From contig NZ_JANIBC010000001.1 in assembly GCF_024505085.1 (NCBI RefSeq), forward strand, positions 310,001 through 374,000: a DNA stretch of 64,000 bases, given 5' to 3'. This stretch comes from Parvularcula maris (GTDB taxonomy: Bacteria > Pseudomonadota > Alphaproteobacteria > Caulobacterales > Parvularculaceae). This document shows positions 27,059 through 36,060 of this stretch, in pieces; position 1 is the first letter of the stretch; every line of letters begins with the position of its first letter. A program made the position numbers and the translations under genes. Under the pieces are notes generated by a model that saw only the letters and a list, made by a program, of their open reading frames with translations, made no database searches and had not been told where the DNA came from.

Positions 27059-27532
27059 ATGCAGCCGAAGGCCAACTCGAAACCCCTTGGAAGACGACGC
27101 CTGACCATCGGCGCCGTTCTCGCCTCCGTCAGCCTGTTGAGTATTGGGGGGGCGGCGCTTTCCGGCTTCCCCGGCATGCCCGAGGCGGCGCAGAAGGCCC
27201 ATGCGGCTCCCGCCAAGAAAAAGAAGGCCAAGGGGGAGAGCGAGGTCGTGGTCTTCGAGCCCTTCGTCGTGGCCCTGCCCGGTCAGAGCACCGCGCGCAG
27301 CCTGCGTTTGCGCTTCGCCGTGGCGATCGACACCAAGGTGCCGGACGACGTCCTGGCCGAGAAGCTGCAGCTGCGCGACGAGTTCCTGGCCGTGGTCTAT
27401 GAGTTGGACACGGAGAAGCTGAGGACACGCGGCGGCTTCCGCTACCTGCGGGACGAGCTGACCACCACCGCCAAGACCCGGTTCGGCGAGAAGTGCGGGG
27501 CGCTTCTCCTGACCGAGTTCATCATCCTCTAG
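27059..27532 (+). CDS. fliL: Flagellar basal-body associated protein FliL
   Basis: 157 residues. It has an N-terminal membrane helix (about 14-36), a Lys-rich linker (PAKKKKAKG), and a C-terminal FliL domain with SLRLRFAVAIDTKVPDDVL, GGFRYLRDELTTTAKTRFG and the typical ending LLLTEFIIL. FliL surrounds the stator and stabilises it. It is first of three plus-strand flagellar genes, divergent from fliF. Confidence 0.85.
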   Translation: MQPKANSKPLGRRRLTIGAVLASVSLLSIGGAALSGFPGMPEAAQKAHAAPAKKKKAKGESEVVVFEPFVVALPGQSTARSLRLRFAVAIDTKVPDDVLAEKLQLRDEFLAVVYELDTEKLRTRGGFRYLRDELTTTAKTRFGEKCGALLLTEFIIL

Positions 27533-27545
27533 AAGGGGCACGGAC

Positions 27546-28067
27546 ATGGATATCAGTCCCTACACAGACTGCGCAGTCCTGATGGCGGCGCTCGGCAGCG
27601 GCCTCTACTGTCTGACCTTGCGGCGGGAGATCAGGGCGTTGAGCGCCAACAAGAAGGGCCTCAAAACGTCGATCGACCAGATGACCGAGGCCACCAAATC
27701 GGCGAGGGCGGCGCTCGCGGACCTCAAGGAGCAGGTCCGCACGGAGATCGAGGAGCTGGACGGCCGCCTTCTCCAGGTCACCGAGGCACGGCACGAAGTC
27801 GAGGACATGCTCGACAGCGCCGACGGCCAGGTCGCCTACCAGACCCGAAGGATGCAGGAGGCACGGCTGGTCACCGAGCAGGCCATCGCCCCACTTCTTC
27901 AGCAGGCGGAGGAGCATGTTCAGTCGCTCTCCAGGCTGGCGAGCTCGATGGCCGAGCCTGCACCCCCGCGCGCCCCGCGCCGAACGCCCGCCCGCGCTCG
28001 TTCGCTGCACGAGGGCACGCCCGAGCGAATGGACGAGAACCCGTTCCTGAAGGCCGTCCATGGGTGA
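27546..28067 (+). CDS. DUF6468-like flagellar operon protein
   Basis: 173 residues: an N-terminal hydrophobic helix, then LRREIRALSANKKGL and a long coiled coil (about 45-125), then a Pro/Arg-rich tail. The layout matches the DUF6468 proteins found beside fliL and motE in alphaproteobacteria. The role is unknown; a membrane-anchored coiled-coil part of the basal body is likely. It starts 13 bases after fliL and overlaps the next gene by eight bases. Confidence 0.7.
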   Translation: MDISPYTDCAVLMAALGSGLYCLTLRREIRALSANKKGLKTSIDQMTEATKSARAALADLKEQVRTEIEELDGRLLQVTEARHEVEDMLDSADGQVAYQTRRMQEARLVTEQAIAPLLQQAEEHVQSLSRLASSMAEPAPPRAPRRTPARARSLHEGTPERMDENPFLKAVHG

Positions 28068-28362
28068 GCGCGGCGTTCTGTGGACACTGACCCTCCTGTT
28101 CCTGATCGGGGCGGCGGGGCGGTTCGAGGGTCCGGCCTCGATGCTGAAGGAGCTGAGATCGGCACCTCCGGCGGTGAGCGAGGAGGTTTCCCCTTCCCCG
28201 CGCGATGACGTGTCCGCCGAGCTGGCGGTGCTGCTCGATCGTCTGAACCCGGAGGAGGCTGCAGCCTTTCTTGCGGCGCTGCCGAAGGAGCGGGCGGAGG
28301 CTTTGCTGGCGATGCGCACAAAGAGAGGCGACGATGCTGCCGACGCCAACGCCTCTCCCTGA
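28060..28362 (+). CDS. MotE-like small flagellar protein
   Basis: 100 residues with an N-terminal hydrophobic export segment (VLWTLTLLFLIGAAGRF), a linker, and a short helical region LAVLLDRLNPEEAAAFLAAL, resembling the MgtE-N/MotE-type repeat. MotE is a periplasmic chaperone for the stator partner MotC in some alphaproteobacteria. This copy is shorter than usual. It overlaps the DUF6468 gene by eight bases. A TCATCCCGG repeat begins immediately after its stop codon. Confidence 0.55.
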   Translation: MGERGVLWTLTLLFLIGAAGRFEGPASMLKELRSAPPAVSEEVSPSPRDDVSAELAVLLDRLNPEEAAAFLAALPKERAEALLAMRTKRGDDAADANASP

Positions 28363-28470
28363 CCGTCATCCCGGAAGACCGAAGGTCTATCCGGGACCCA
28401 TGGACCGAAGCGCTCAGATGGAAGAAAGGATCGGTTCCTGGATCCCGGCTCTTCGGCCGGGATGACGAGG
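28363..28470. repeat. TCATCCCGG dispersed palindrome, complete copy
   Basis: Left end CCGTCATCCCGGAAGACC, right end GGCCGGGATGACGAGG, with inner TATCCGGGACCCATGGA and CCTGGATCCCGG also complementary. The same arrangement occurs at 31507 and 48687. Between convergent genes it could act as a transcript barrier. Confidence 0.7.
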
Positions 28471-28483
28471 GCTATGGAGGCCT

Positions 28484-29017
28484 CTAAGACCCCAGCGCGG
28501 CCTCTGCGTCCATCGTCACGCTGGCAGCTTGAACCACGGCGGCGATGCGGACGGAGGCCTGGACCTGCTCCGAGGTCATGCCCCCCTTCCTCACCACTGC
28601 GTCGTGGGCGTCGACGCACATGAAGCAGCCATTGATCGAGCTGACGGCGAGGCACCAGAGCTCGAAATCGGCCTTGTCGACGCCGGGGTTGCCGATCACC
28701 TGCATGCGCAGTTTCGCGGGCAGGGTCTTGTAGACGTCGTTCCCCGCCTCGTGGCCGAAGCGGTAGAAGACATTGTTCATGCCCATGATGGCTGCGGCGG
28801 CCTTGGCGGCGGTGACCGCCTCGGGGGAGAGGTGGTTCTCGGCCTCCGCCGCGATGGCCTGGATCACCGCCGGGTTCCGGCCAGCCACGGCACAGGAAAG
28901 GAACGTGCCCCAGCGCTTCTGGGTGTCGAGGATCTCCTCGGAGGCGAGGTTGCCGAGGTTCAGTTTGATGTCTTTGGCGTAGGCAGGGAGCTGGCTTCGC
29001 AGCGCTTCGAGCGACAT
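28484..29017 (-). CDS. ahpD: Alkyl hydroperoxide reductase AhpD
   Basis: 177 residues, the family length. The active site has the CxxC of [13 protein letters not shown], with Glu and His proton-relay residues around it. AhpD reduces the peroxiredoxin AhpC using lipoyl proteins as electron source. The upstream gene in the same direction is ahpC (160 bases away), so they form a peroxide-defence pair. The regulator oxyR is transcribed away from ahpC. Confidence 0.92.
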   Translation of the reverse strand: MSLEALRSQLPAYAKDIKLNLGNLASEEILDTQKRWGTFLSCAVAGRNPAVIQAIAAEAENHLSPEAVTAAKAAAAIMGMNNVFYRFGHEAGNDVYKTLPAKLRMQVIGNPGVDKADFELWCLAVSSINGCFMCVDAHDAVVRKGGMTSEQVQASVRIAAVVQAASVTMDAEAALGS

Positions 29018-29180
29018 GCGGTCCTCCTTGAAAGCTATGGGAAAATGGGGGTGGCCCCGGAGGGGGGGTGGGAAGCGCCGGCTCGGACATCAGGGCAGGG
29101 GGGAAGGTATCCGAGCCGACGCTTCGTAAAACGGGTTCGCTAGGGGCAGGGCAGGTGCGAACTCGTTTTAACTTCGACTT

Positions 29181-29726
29181 CTAGAGCGTGTCACCGCCGA
29201 GAGGGCGGTTGCAGGGACAGAGCTCATCCGTCTGAAGTGCATCGAGAACGCGCAGAGTGTCCTGCGGGTTCCGGCCGACGCTGAGATTATTTACATAAAC
29301 ATGCTGAATCGTGCCGTGGGGGTCGACGACGAAGGTCGCGCGCAGGGCGACACCCTCTTCCGAGCGGATGCCGAGACCGTCGATCAGGCTGCCGGTGGTG
29401 TCGGCGAACTGCCATGCCGGGTGCTCGGCGAGGTCGGCGTGATCGCGGCGCCAGGCCAGTTTCACGAACTCATTGTCAGACGATCCGCCCAGCACCACGG
29501 CGTCACGGTCCTCGAACTCGGCGGCCAGACGGCCGAACTCGGCGATCTCGGTCGGGCACACGAAGGTGAAGTCCTTCGGGTAGAAGTAGATGACCTTCCA
29601 CTTGCCCTCGAAGCTGTCCTGGGTGAGCTCCTCGAAGGCGCTCTCGCCGTTCTGCTCGTGCTGCATGAATTTCGGCTTCACGCCGGTCACTTTGAAGTCA
29701 GGGATACGGTCGCCGACACCTAGCAT
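29181..29726 (-). CDS. ahpC: Peroxiredoxin AhpC
   Basis: 181 residues from the ATG at 29726 with GGAGAA upstream (the frame stays open to 29798 but the family starts here: MLGVGDRIPDFKV). The peroxidatic Cys is in YPKDFTFVCPTEIAEF, and the resolving Cys is in the C-terminal ELCPCNRPLGG. It reduces peroxides in the cytoplasm and is recycled by AhpD, as in Mycobacterium. It is divergent from oxyR over 131 bases, the normal arrangement for OxyR control. Confidence 0.93.
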   Translation of the reverse strand: MLGVGDRIPDFKVTGVKPKFMQHEQNGESAFEELTQDSFEGKWKVIYFYPKDFTFVCPTEIAEFGRLAAEFEDRDAVVLGGSSDNEFVKLAWRRDHADLAEHPAWQFADTTGSLIDGLGIRSEEGVALRATFVVDPHGTIQHVYVNNLSVGRNPQDTLRVLDALQTDELCPCNRPLGGDTL

Positions 29727-29857
29727 TGAGTTCTCCAGTAAGGTCTGTGCGTTGCGGCGGAAGAGGTCCTGTCCGCCGATGGGTGGGAGATGGACCACGC
29801 GGGCGCTGTTGGCAAATTGATATTGTAGTCTTCCGTCATCGGTTTTATCGATGAAGC

Positions 29858-30757
29858 ATGTCGGCCCTTCCCACCCTGCGTCAGCTTCAGTTCTTCGACG
29901 CGCTCTGCCGCACCGGCTCGTTCAGCCGCGCGGCGGAGACCTGCTTCGTCAGCCAGTCCACCCTCTCCTCGGGCATCAAGGAGCTGGAGGCGATCCTGGC
30001 CGCGCCGCTGGTGGACCGAAGGGCACAGAGCTTCACCCTCACGGTCGCCGGGGAGGAGGTGCGGGGCCGCTCCGCCGAGCTTCTCGCCGATGCGCGGGAC
30101 CTCGTGCGCGCCGCCTCCACCACCAAACCGCTCCTTGAGGGGGACTACCGCTTCGGGCTGATCCCCACCATCGGCCCCTTCATCCTGCCGGCCGCCATGC
30201 CGCTGGTGGGGGAGAGCTTCCCGGCGCTGAAGCTCTATCTGCGCGAGGACCTGACGGCGGGGCTTCTGGAGCTCTTGCGCGCCGACCAGCTCGACATGGC
30301 GGTGCTGGCGCTGCCTGTGGACGAGGAGCGGATGGACAGCCTGACCTTCGCCGAGGACCCCTTCCTTCTCGTCACCAGGGACGACCATCCGCTGGCCGAG
30401 AGGGAAGCGGTGAAGACCGAGGAGCTTCTGGGCCGCCAGCTCCTCCTTCTGGAGGACGGCCACTGCCTGCGCGACCACGCGCTCTCGGCATGCTCCCTGC
30501 CCAAGCGGCTGAGCAGCAGCTTCGCCGCCACCAGCCTCTTCACCCTGGTGCAGATGGTGAAGTCGGGGCTCGGCATCACGCTCCTGCCGAAGATGGCGAT
30601 TGACCAGGGTCTGGCCGAGGGGCTCGCCGTGCGCCCTCTCGAGGACCCTGATGGCGGCACGCCGAAGCGCGATATCGGCCTCGCCTGGCGGGGCTCCTCC
30701 CGCCGGGCCGAAGAGGCCGAGGCCCTGGCACCTGTCTTGAAGGAGGCGCTCGCATGA
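29858..30757 (+). CDS. oxyR: OxyR-type LysR regulator
   Basis: 299 residues. It has an N-terminal LysR helix-turn-helix (LRQLQFFDALCRTGSFSRAA, VSQSTLSSGIKELE) and a periplasmic-binding-like sensor domain. The redox pair is visible as GHCLRDHALSAC: two cysteines nine residues apart, exactly as C199 and C208 in E. coli OxyR. It should sense peroxide by disulfide formation and switch on ahpC/ahpD across the intergenic region. I did not see a clear ATAG-type operator. The stop overlaps the next gene by four bases. Confidence 0.9.
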   Translation: MSALPTLRQLQFFDALCRTGSFSRAAETCFVSQSTLSSGIKELEAILAAPLVDRRAQSFTLTVAGEEVRGRSAELLADARDLVRAASTTKPLLEGDYRFGLIPTIGPFILPAAMPLVGESFPALKLYLREDLTAGLLELLRADQLDMAVLALPVDEERMDSLTFAEDPFLLVTRDDHPLAEREAVKTEELLGRQLLLLEDGHCLRDHALSACSLPKRLSSSFAATSLFTLVQMVKSGLGITLLPKMAIDQGLAEGLAVRPLEDPDGGTPKRDIGLAWRGSSRRAEEAEALAPVLKEALA

Positions 30758-31503
30758 CAGAGCTTCCCACCCTGCCCGTGCTGGGCATACCCTTCTCCAC
30801 GCTCTCGGTAAAGGAGATTTGCGCCGAGGTGCGCCGCGCCGCCGATGAGCGCTCGCCTCTTTGGATCTCCACGGCGAACCTCGACTGGGTCGCGATGAGC
30901 CGCACCGACGAGGTGTTCATGGGGCACATCCATGCCTCCGAGATCGTCACCTGCGACGGCGCCCCGGTGATGCATCTCGCCAAGATTGCGGGCAAGCCGC
31001 TGCCCCACCGGGTCACCGGGGTCGAGCTCTTCCGCAGGCTGAGGGAGGGCTGCGCCGGGACGCTGCGCGTCGGCTTTTTCGGCGGGGAGGGGACGGAGGC
31101 GGAGGACGCCTCGAAAGTCCTCAATGAGGAGACCGGCCCGCTGATCGGCGCGGGCGGCTACAACCCCGGTCACGGCTCGGTGGAGGAGCTGAGCGCGGAG
31201 GAGCACCTTACCCCGGTGCGAGCCATGGACGCGGATATTCTGGTGTTGGCCCTGGGCGCTGCCAAGGGGCAGGCGTGGATCGCGCGCAACCGGGAGAGCC
31301 TCGGCGTGCCGGTCATCAGCCATCTCGGCGCCGTGGTCCGCCATGTCGCGGGTGCCACCGTCGAGGCACCCGAGGTGCTGGCGAAGACCGGCTTCGAATG
31401 GGCCTACAGGGCGTGGAACGAGCCGGAGCTGCGCAAGCGCTACGCCGGTAACTTCGTAGCGCTCCCCGGACTGATGATGGCCGCCGCACGGGAGCGGGGG
31501 TAG
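30754..31503 (+). CDS. WecG/TagA/CpsF family glycosyltransferase
   Basis: 249 residues. Family signatures: NLDWVAMSRTDEVF, ASEIVTCDGAPVMHLAK, HRVTGVELFRRL, GFFGGEGTEAEDA, DILVLALGAAKGQAWI, GAVVRHVAGA and EWAYRAWNEP. Members add N-acetylmannosamine-type sugars to lipid carriers in surface polysaccharide or teichoic acid synthesis. The ATGA overlap with oxyR suggests co-transcription, which is odd for function. The acceptor cannot be told. Confidence 0.88.
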   Translation: MTELPTLPVLGIPFSTLSVKEICAEVRRAADERSPLWISTANLDWVAMSRTDEVFMGHIHASEIVTCDGAPVMHLAKIAGKPLPHRVTGVELFRRLREGCAGTLRVGFFGGEGTEAEDASKVLNEETGPLIGAGGYNPGHGSVEELSAEEHLTPVRAMDADILVLALGAAKGQAWIARNRESLGVPVISHLGAVVRHVAGATVEAPEVLAKTGFEWAYRAWNEPELRKRYAGNFVALPGLMMAAARERG

Positions 31504-31506
31504 CTA

Positions 31507-31653
31507 CCGTCATCCCGGAAAGCCCCGGACTTGATCCGGGGATTATCCGGGACCCATGGTCGTAGGCATCAACTACAGGCGAACCGCTGGACATGCTTAC
31601 CCAGGCAGTCCATGGATCCCGGCTCTCCGCTTCGCTGCGGCCGGGATGACGGC
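31507..31653. repeat. TCATCCCGG dispersed palindrome, long copy
   Basis: Left end CCGTCATCCCGGAAAGCC, right end GGCCGGGATGACGG, with an extra inner palindrome CCCCGGACTTGATCCGGGG. About 147 bases, between the convergent wecG-like gene and the AI-2E permease gene. Confidence 0.7.
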
Positions 31654-31659
31654 GGATGG

Positions 31660-32811
31660 TTAAGCCTTCAGCGCTTTCCCGCCGGCCTTGGTCTTCCCCG
31701 GCTCGCCGCGCTTCAGCGGCTCGACCTCGCCATTGTCCGACAGAAGCACCGCCACGGGCCGCGTCGATTCGAACTGTGCCAGGATAATCATCAGGGCCAC
31801 GGTCATCGGCACGCAGAGGAAGGCGCCCGCGATCCCCCAGAGGGAGCCCCAGGCGGCGAGGCTGATGAGGATCACCAGCGGCGACAGGTTGAGCGATCGG
31901 CCCATCATGCGCGGTTCGATCAGCGTGCCAACGAGCTGCTCCGCCGCCGTCAAGAGCACGCCCGTGAGGATGAAGAGGCCGAGGCCTCCCCCCGGCTGCA
32001 CCAGCGCCAGGAAGGTCGGCAGAAGGACGGCGATGATCGAGCCGATCACGGGGATGAAGTTCAGCGCGAAGATGAGAAGCGCCCAGAAGCCCGCAAAATC
32101 GATCTCCAAAAGCGCCATGATGACGAAGGAGATCGCTGCGACGGTGAGGCTGGTGAGGGTCTTCACCGATATATAGGTGCGCACCAGGACCTGGATGTCC
32201 TCGATCACCTCGGAGACCACGTGCTCGGCGCCGTGGGGGCCTGCGATCTTGACGATCTTGTTCAGCACCCGCCCCCGCTCAGCCAGGATGAAGACTGTGT
32301 AGAGAAGAACCGTGATCAGGCCGCCCACCACGCCGCGCGCGATGGTCGCGACATCGCCCGCATAGCCGCCGATCATCTCCACGAGGTTGTTCTCGAGATT
32401 GGCGAGGCCTGCCTGGATGTCCGCGCCGAAGGGCAGGCTGCCGGTGAAGCTCGTCAGCTCCCGCCATATCTCGATGAGGCGGGCGGAGTAGCTTGGGGCT
32501 GCGGCGACCACGGCCTCGATATTGTTGCGGATGATCGCGGCGAGGAGGAACATGATCAGCACGATCACGCCGAAGGAGAGGGCGAAGCTCACCGCCTCGG
32601 GCAGCCGCTTGCCCACACCCGGCGCTCGGTCGATGCCGCGCTTCACCGTGACGATCAGAAAGCTGAGAAACGCGGCGATGACGAGGGGGATCAGCACCCC
32701 CTGGCCGATCCACAGGATGAAGCCGATCAGGACGAAGATCGCCACGCCGAAGAAGAAGGATGCCAGCGACCGGCGCGGGCGGCGGGCATCGCGGGTAAGG
32801 GGGGTGGTCAC
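31660..32811 (-). CDS. AI-2E family (PerM-like) transporter
   Basis: 383 residues from a GTG at 32811 that overlaps the stop of the upstream MFS gene as GTGA. About eight membrane helices, with signatures FILAERGRVLNKIV, LLEIDFAGFWALLIFALNFIPVIGS (read in parts), GGLGLFILTGVLL, IEPRMMGRSLNLSPLVILI and WGSLWGIAGAFLCVPMTV. The family includes permeases proposed to export autoinducer-2 and others linked to Na+/H+ antiport; the substrate here is unknown. The C-terminal tail is Lys/Gly rich. Confidence 0.88.
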   Translation of the reverse strand: MTTPLTRDARRPRRSLASFFFGVAIFVLIGFILWIGQGVLIPLVIAAFLSFLIVTVKRGIDRAPGVGKRLPEAVSFALSFGVIVLIMFLLAAIIRNNIEAVVAAAPSYSARLIEIWRELTSFTGSLPFGADIQAGLANLENNLVEMIGGYAGDVATIARGVVGGLITVLLYTVFILAERGRVLNKIVKIAGPHGAEHVVSEVIEDIQVLVRTYISVKTLTSLTVAAISFVIMALLEIDFAGFWALLIFALNFIPVIGSIIAVLLPTFLALVQPGGGLGLFILTGVLLTAAEQLVGTLIEPRMMGRSLNLSPLVILISLAAWGSLWGIAGAFLCVPMTVALMIILAQFESTRPVAVLLSDNGEVEPLKRGEPGKTKAGGKALKA

Positions 32812-34568
32812 GCAGGCGCTCCTTGGACGGCGGGAATGGCCTTGGGCGGGTAGCGCTTGGTGAGGAACGCGACCAGCACCACCAGCAGCGCGGCGGGGAT
32901 GGCGTAGCTTGCGGTCAGCAGGAAGAAGTTCACCCACCCCAGCGTGTCCGCCATGACGCCCGAATAGGAGGCGGCGAACTTGTTGATGGTGGCGTAGATA
33001 GAGCTGAAGAGCGCGTACTGGGTCGCGGCGTTGGCCGGGTCCACGAGGCTCGACAGGTAGGCGATGAAGACCGTGGTGACGAAGCCGCCCGCCACATTGT
33101 CAGCACAGATCGCCAGCGCCAGCACCTGCGGATCGTTCCCGGTGGCAACGCTCGCGAACCAGGCATAGGCGCCATTGGTGAGAAGGGTGAGGAGCGCGCC
33201 GATCATCATGCTGCGGATCAGCCCGAAGCTATGCGCCGCGAGCCCGCCGAGGAACAGGCCTATGAAGGTGGCCAGCACGCCGGGGCCGGACTGAAGCGTG
33301 CCCACCGTGGTGCCGTCATAGCCGAGATCGGCGTAGAGCGAGGTCGCCATCACCCCCATGGTGAAGTCGGACAGCCGGTAGAGCATGACCAGGGCGAGGA
33401 TGGCGAAGAGGGGCGGGCCGAAGCGGTTCAGGACCTGACGGAACGGCTCGCCGAAAAGCTCGAAGAGCCGCCCCCGCGGCTCGGCCTCGGCTTCTTGGTC
33501 GCTCAGCTTTCGGACGTTCCCCGACAGGTGAACCACCGTGATGATGAGAGGTGCCAGGACGAAGGCCAGCATCAGAAGAAGGAACAGCGGCCCGACCGCC
33601 TTGGCTGTGTCGCCGAGCACGCCGAGGATCGGCAGGACGGCGTAGACGCACCCGGCACCCACCGCGCCGATGACAAGCCGGTCGCGCAGGGCCATCTTCG
33701 TGCCCCGCAGGACCCGCTCGCCCAGAACGAGGCAGGCGAGGGCTACCAGCACCAGCGCGTGGACGATCAGTTTGGGGTCGAAACCGCCCCACCGGGTCTC
33801 GCCGCCGATGAAGCTCAGAAGCAGCGCCGCCAGGCAGAAGAGGCCGACCGCCACCGCCGAGGCCTGGGCCGGACCGGCCAGCCAGGGCTTGCGGGCGAGG
33901 CTCCGCTTCCCGCGCGGCACGTCCGGCTCCTTGACCAGGAGCACCAGCGCGCCGGTCACGGCCATGCTGGCCGCCATGAAGAGGAAGCTGACGTTCCAGT
34001 TGGCCTGGTCGCCGATGATGAGGCCGAGCCCGGAGAAGATCAGCGCACCGCGATAGCCCAGCGAGTAGGAGGCAGCCATGTTGGCCTGCTGGTCCGTCGG
34101 CGCGCTCTCGATCCGCCAGGCATCGATCGAGATGTCCAAGGTCGCGCCAGAGAATGCCAGAAGGATCGCGCCCAGGGTGATCGGCACCAGGGTCTCGGAA
34201 GGGTCGCCGGTGGCTATGACCGACAGCCCCGCCACCGTCCCGGCAATGGCCACGATCATCCAGGACCGCCGGTGGCCGAGTTTCGCGCCGAGGAGCGGCA
34301 CTTTCAGCTTGTCGATGATCGGTGCCCAGAGAAACTTGAAGGAGTAGAAGAGCCCCACGAGATAGAAGAAACCGATGGTCGAGCGCTCGATGCCTTCGAT
34401 GCGCAGCCAGTAGGAGGTCTTCTGATAGACGAGATAGAGCGGCAGACCCGAGGCGAAGCCGAGCAGCAGCATCGCCGCCATCGCAGGCTTGGTATAGGGC
34501 CGGACGGCTTCGATCAGCCAGCCTTGCGGGCGTTCGGCAGGGGCCTGGGCAGCTTGTGTATCGCTCAT
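32808..34568 (-). CDS. AmpG-like MFS permease
   Basis: 586 residues from the ATG at 34568 (a TTG at 34604 is in frame but has no proper ribosome-site spacing). About 12-14 membrane helices. The start FASGLPLYLVYQKTSYWL, KFLWAPIIDKLKVP and LGHRRSWMI are the AmpG (muropeptide uptake) signature. A central extension (about 270-350) makes it longer than E. coli AmpG. It probably imports anhydro-muropeptides for cell wall recycling. It is coupled to the AI-2E gene by a GTGA overlap. Confidence 0.85.
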   Translation of the reverse strand: MSDTQAAQAPAERPQGWLIEAVRPYTKPAMAAMLLLGFASGLPLYLVYQKTSYWLRIEGIERSTIGFFYLVGLFYSFKFLWAPIIDKLKVPLLGAKLGHRRSWMIVAIAGTVAGLSVIATGDPSETLVPITLGAILLAFSGATLDISIDAWRIESAPTDQQANMAASYSLGYRGALIFSGLGLIIGDQANWNVSFLFMAASMAVTGALVLLVKEPDVPRGKRSLARKPWLAGPAQASAVAVGLFCLAALLLSFIGGETRWGGFDPKLIVHALVLVALACLVLGERVLRGTKMALRDRLVIGAVGAGCVYAVLPILGVLGDTAKAVGPLFLLLMLAFVLAPLIITVVHLSGNVRKLSDQEAEAEPRGRLFELFGEPFRQVLNRFGPPLFAILALVMLYRLSDFTMGVMATSLYADLGYDGTTVGTLQSGPGVLATFIGLFLGGLAAHSFGLIRSMMIGALLTLLTNGAYAWFASVATGNDPQVLALAICADNVAGGFVTTVFIAYLSSLVDPANAATQYALFSSIYATINKFAASYSGVMADTLGWVNFFLLTASYAIPAALLVVLVAFLTKRYPPKAIPAVQGAPA

Positions 34569-34625
34569 GGCCGGGACCTTGGCCCCGGCACCCTTACCAA
34601 ACAACTCACCTAGGGTTAACGGGAG

Positions 34626-35060
34626 CTAGCGCCCGGCGGTGCAGACCCTGAAGTCGGGTGCGGCCTTGCCGGCGACGAGCGGCCCCGCGGAAACGGTCTG
34701 CACATTGCCCCCCGCCGGGGCGACCACGGCGTAGACGCGGCAGTCTTCGAGGTCGTAGCGGCGGAACTCGTTGGCGCCCTCGCGCCTTGTCAGGGCGGGC
34801 GAGCCCAGAGCCGCCTCCAGCGTACCCACCGGCGCGCCGATGAAGGTCTCGGCAGCGGGGCCGAGGGCTGCGGGGGCGGGGGCCTCTTCGTTCGTTCCCG
34901 CTTCCCGCCCGATCAGCTCGCCCAGGGGGTCCGCCCGGCCTGCGCCGGTGTCCCTGCCGCCGGTCGGCGTCGTACAGGCGGCCAGCGATGCCGCGAAGAG
35001 GATGGACAAGAACGGCAGTCCGCCTCTAACCGGGCTCTTCGTCGAGAGAGGTTTCTTCAT
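34626..35060 (-). CDS. Small lipoprotein of unknown function
   Basis: 144 residues. It has a lipoprotein signal MKKPLSTKSPVRGG followed by LPFLSILFAASLAAC, with Cys about 29. The mature part is Ala/Gly rich, with a folded C-terminus (EFRRYDLEDCRVYAVVAPAG, PDFRVCTAGR) carrying two Cys. The family is not recognised; the ending resembles outer-membrane assembly-type small lipoproteins only loosely. The start codon (35058-35060) overlaps the divergent kinase start codon (35059-35061) in the sequence CATG, and no ribosome site is visible on this strand, so a leaderless start is possible. Confidence 0.7.
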   Translation of the reverse strand: MKKPLSTKSPVRGGLPFLSILFAASLAACTTPTGGRDTGAGRADPLGELIGREAGTNEEAPAPAALGPAAETFIGAPVGTLEAALGSPALTRREGANEFRRYDLEDCRVYAVVAPAGGNVQTVSAGPLVAGKAAPDFRVCTAGR

Positions 35061-36060
35061 GGCCGATATCCAGGTTGCAGCGCTAGGTAATGCGATAGTC
35101 GATGTCCTCGCCGACGTCGATGAAGCCTTTCTTGCCGACCATGCAATTCCCAAGGGCGGCATGGTGCTGATCGACACGGATAAGGCGAGGGAGATCACCT
35201 CGGCCTTCACCGATACGGTTCGCGTGGCTGGCGGCTCGGCGGCCAACACCTGCGCGTGCCTCGCCAGCCTCGGCGGCACGGCGCGGTTCGTCGGCAAGGT
35301 GGCTAAGGACGAGCTCGGCGACATCTACCGCAAGTCCCTCACCGATCTCGGCATCACCTTCACTACCCCCGCCGTCACCGATGCCCTGCCGTCCGGCCGC
35401 TGCCTGATCGCGGTGACCTCCGACGCCGAGCGCTCCATGGCGACTTATCTGGGCGCCGCCGGTGAGCTCAGCCCCGAGGACATCCAGGACGGCGACTTCG
35501 AGACCGCCCAGATCTGCTACCTCGAAGGCTATAATTTCGAGGCCCCCCATGCACGCGCAGCCTGCGTCGAGGCAGCCTCGCGCGCGAAGAAGTCGGGCCG
35601 CTTCGTTGCCATGACGCTCTCCGACGCGGGCATGGTGCAGCGCCAGCTCGAACCCCTCCGCGAGTTCCTGAAAGACACCGTGGACATGGTCTTTGCCAAC
35701 CAGGACGAAGCGGCGATGCTGACCGAGCTCGACGATCCGATGGAAGCAGCGACTGCGATGCGCGGCTACGGCCTCTGGGGCGCGGTCACCATGAGCGAGA
35801 GGGGCAGCCTCGTCTTCGGTCCGCAAGGGGACATCGAGAAGGTGGACGCCATCCCGCCCAAGCAGCTCGTGGACACCACCGGCGCGGGCGATGCCTATGC
35901 GGCGGGCTGGCTCTACGGCTTCACCACCTGCAAGCCGCTCCAGGACTGCGGCAGGCTCGGCAGCCTCTGCGCCGCGGAGGTGATCTCCCATATGGGACCG
36001 CGCCCGCAAGTGAGCCTCAAGGAGCTAGCCCAGAAAAAGGGGCTGATCGACCGAGGCTAA
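35059..36060 (+). CDS. PfkB family carbohydrate/adenosine kinase
   Basis: 333 residues. PfkB signatures: GGSAANTCACLASLGG near the start and DTTGAGDAYAAGWLYG near the end (anion hole and catalytic Asp). It resembles the bacterial adenosine-kinase-like branch (ALGNAIVDVLADV, KGGMVLID). It transfers phosphate from ATP to a nucleoside or sugar; the substrate is not certain. The start is the ATG at 35059 with GAGAGG before it. It ends in a four-base overlap with the convergent AraC gene. Confidence 0.9.
   Translation: MADIQVAALGNAIVDVLADVDEAFLADHAIPKGGMVLIDTDKAREITSAFTDTVRVAGGSAANTCACLASLGGTARFVGKVAKDELGDIYRKSLTDLGITFTTPAVTDALPSGRCLIAVTSDAERSMATYLGAAGELSPEDIQDGDFETAQICYLEGYNFEAPHARAACVEAASRAKKSGRFVAMTLSDAGMVQRQLEPLREFLKDTVDMVFANQDEAAMLTELDDPMEAATAMRGYGLWGAVTMSERGSLVFGPQGDIEKVDAIPPKQLVDTTGAGDAYAAGWLYGFTTCKPLQDCGRLGSLCAAEVISHMGPRPQVSLKELAQKKGLIDRG

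Noticed and set aside
29727-29857. Defined OxyR operator between ahpC and oxyR
   Set aside because: Only weak ATAG-like and T-N11-A matches; expected from biology but not clear in sequence.
32823-34613. 596-codon plus-strand open frame
   Set aside because: Antisense to the AmpG-like permease; very His/Arg/Glu-rich, typical of shadow frames.
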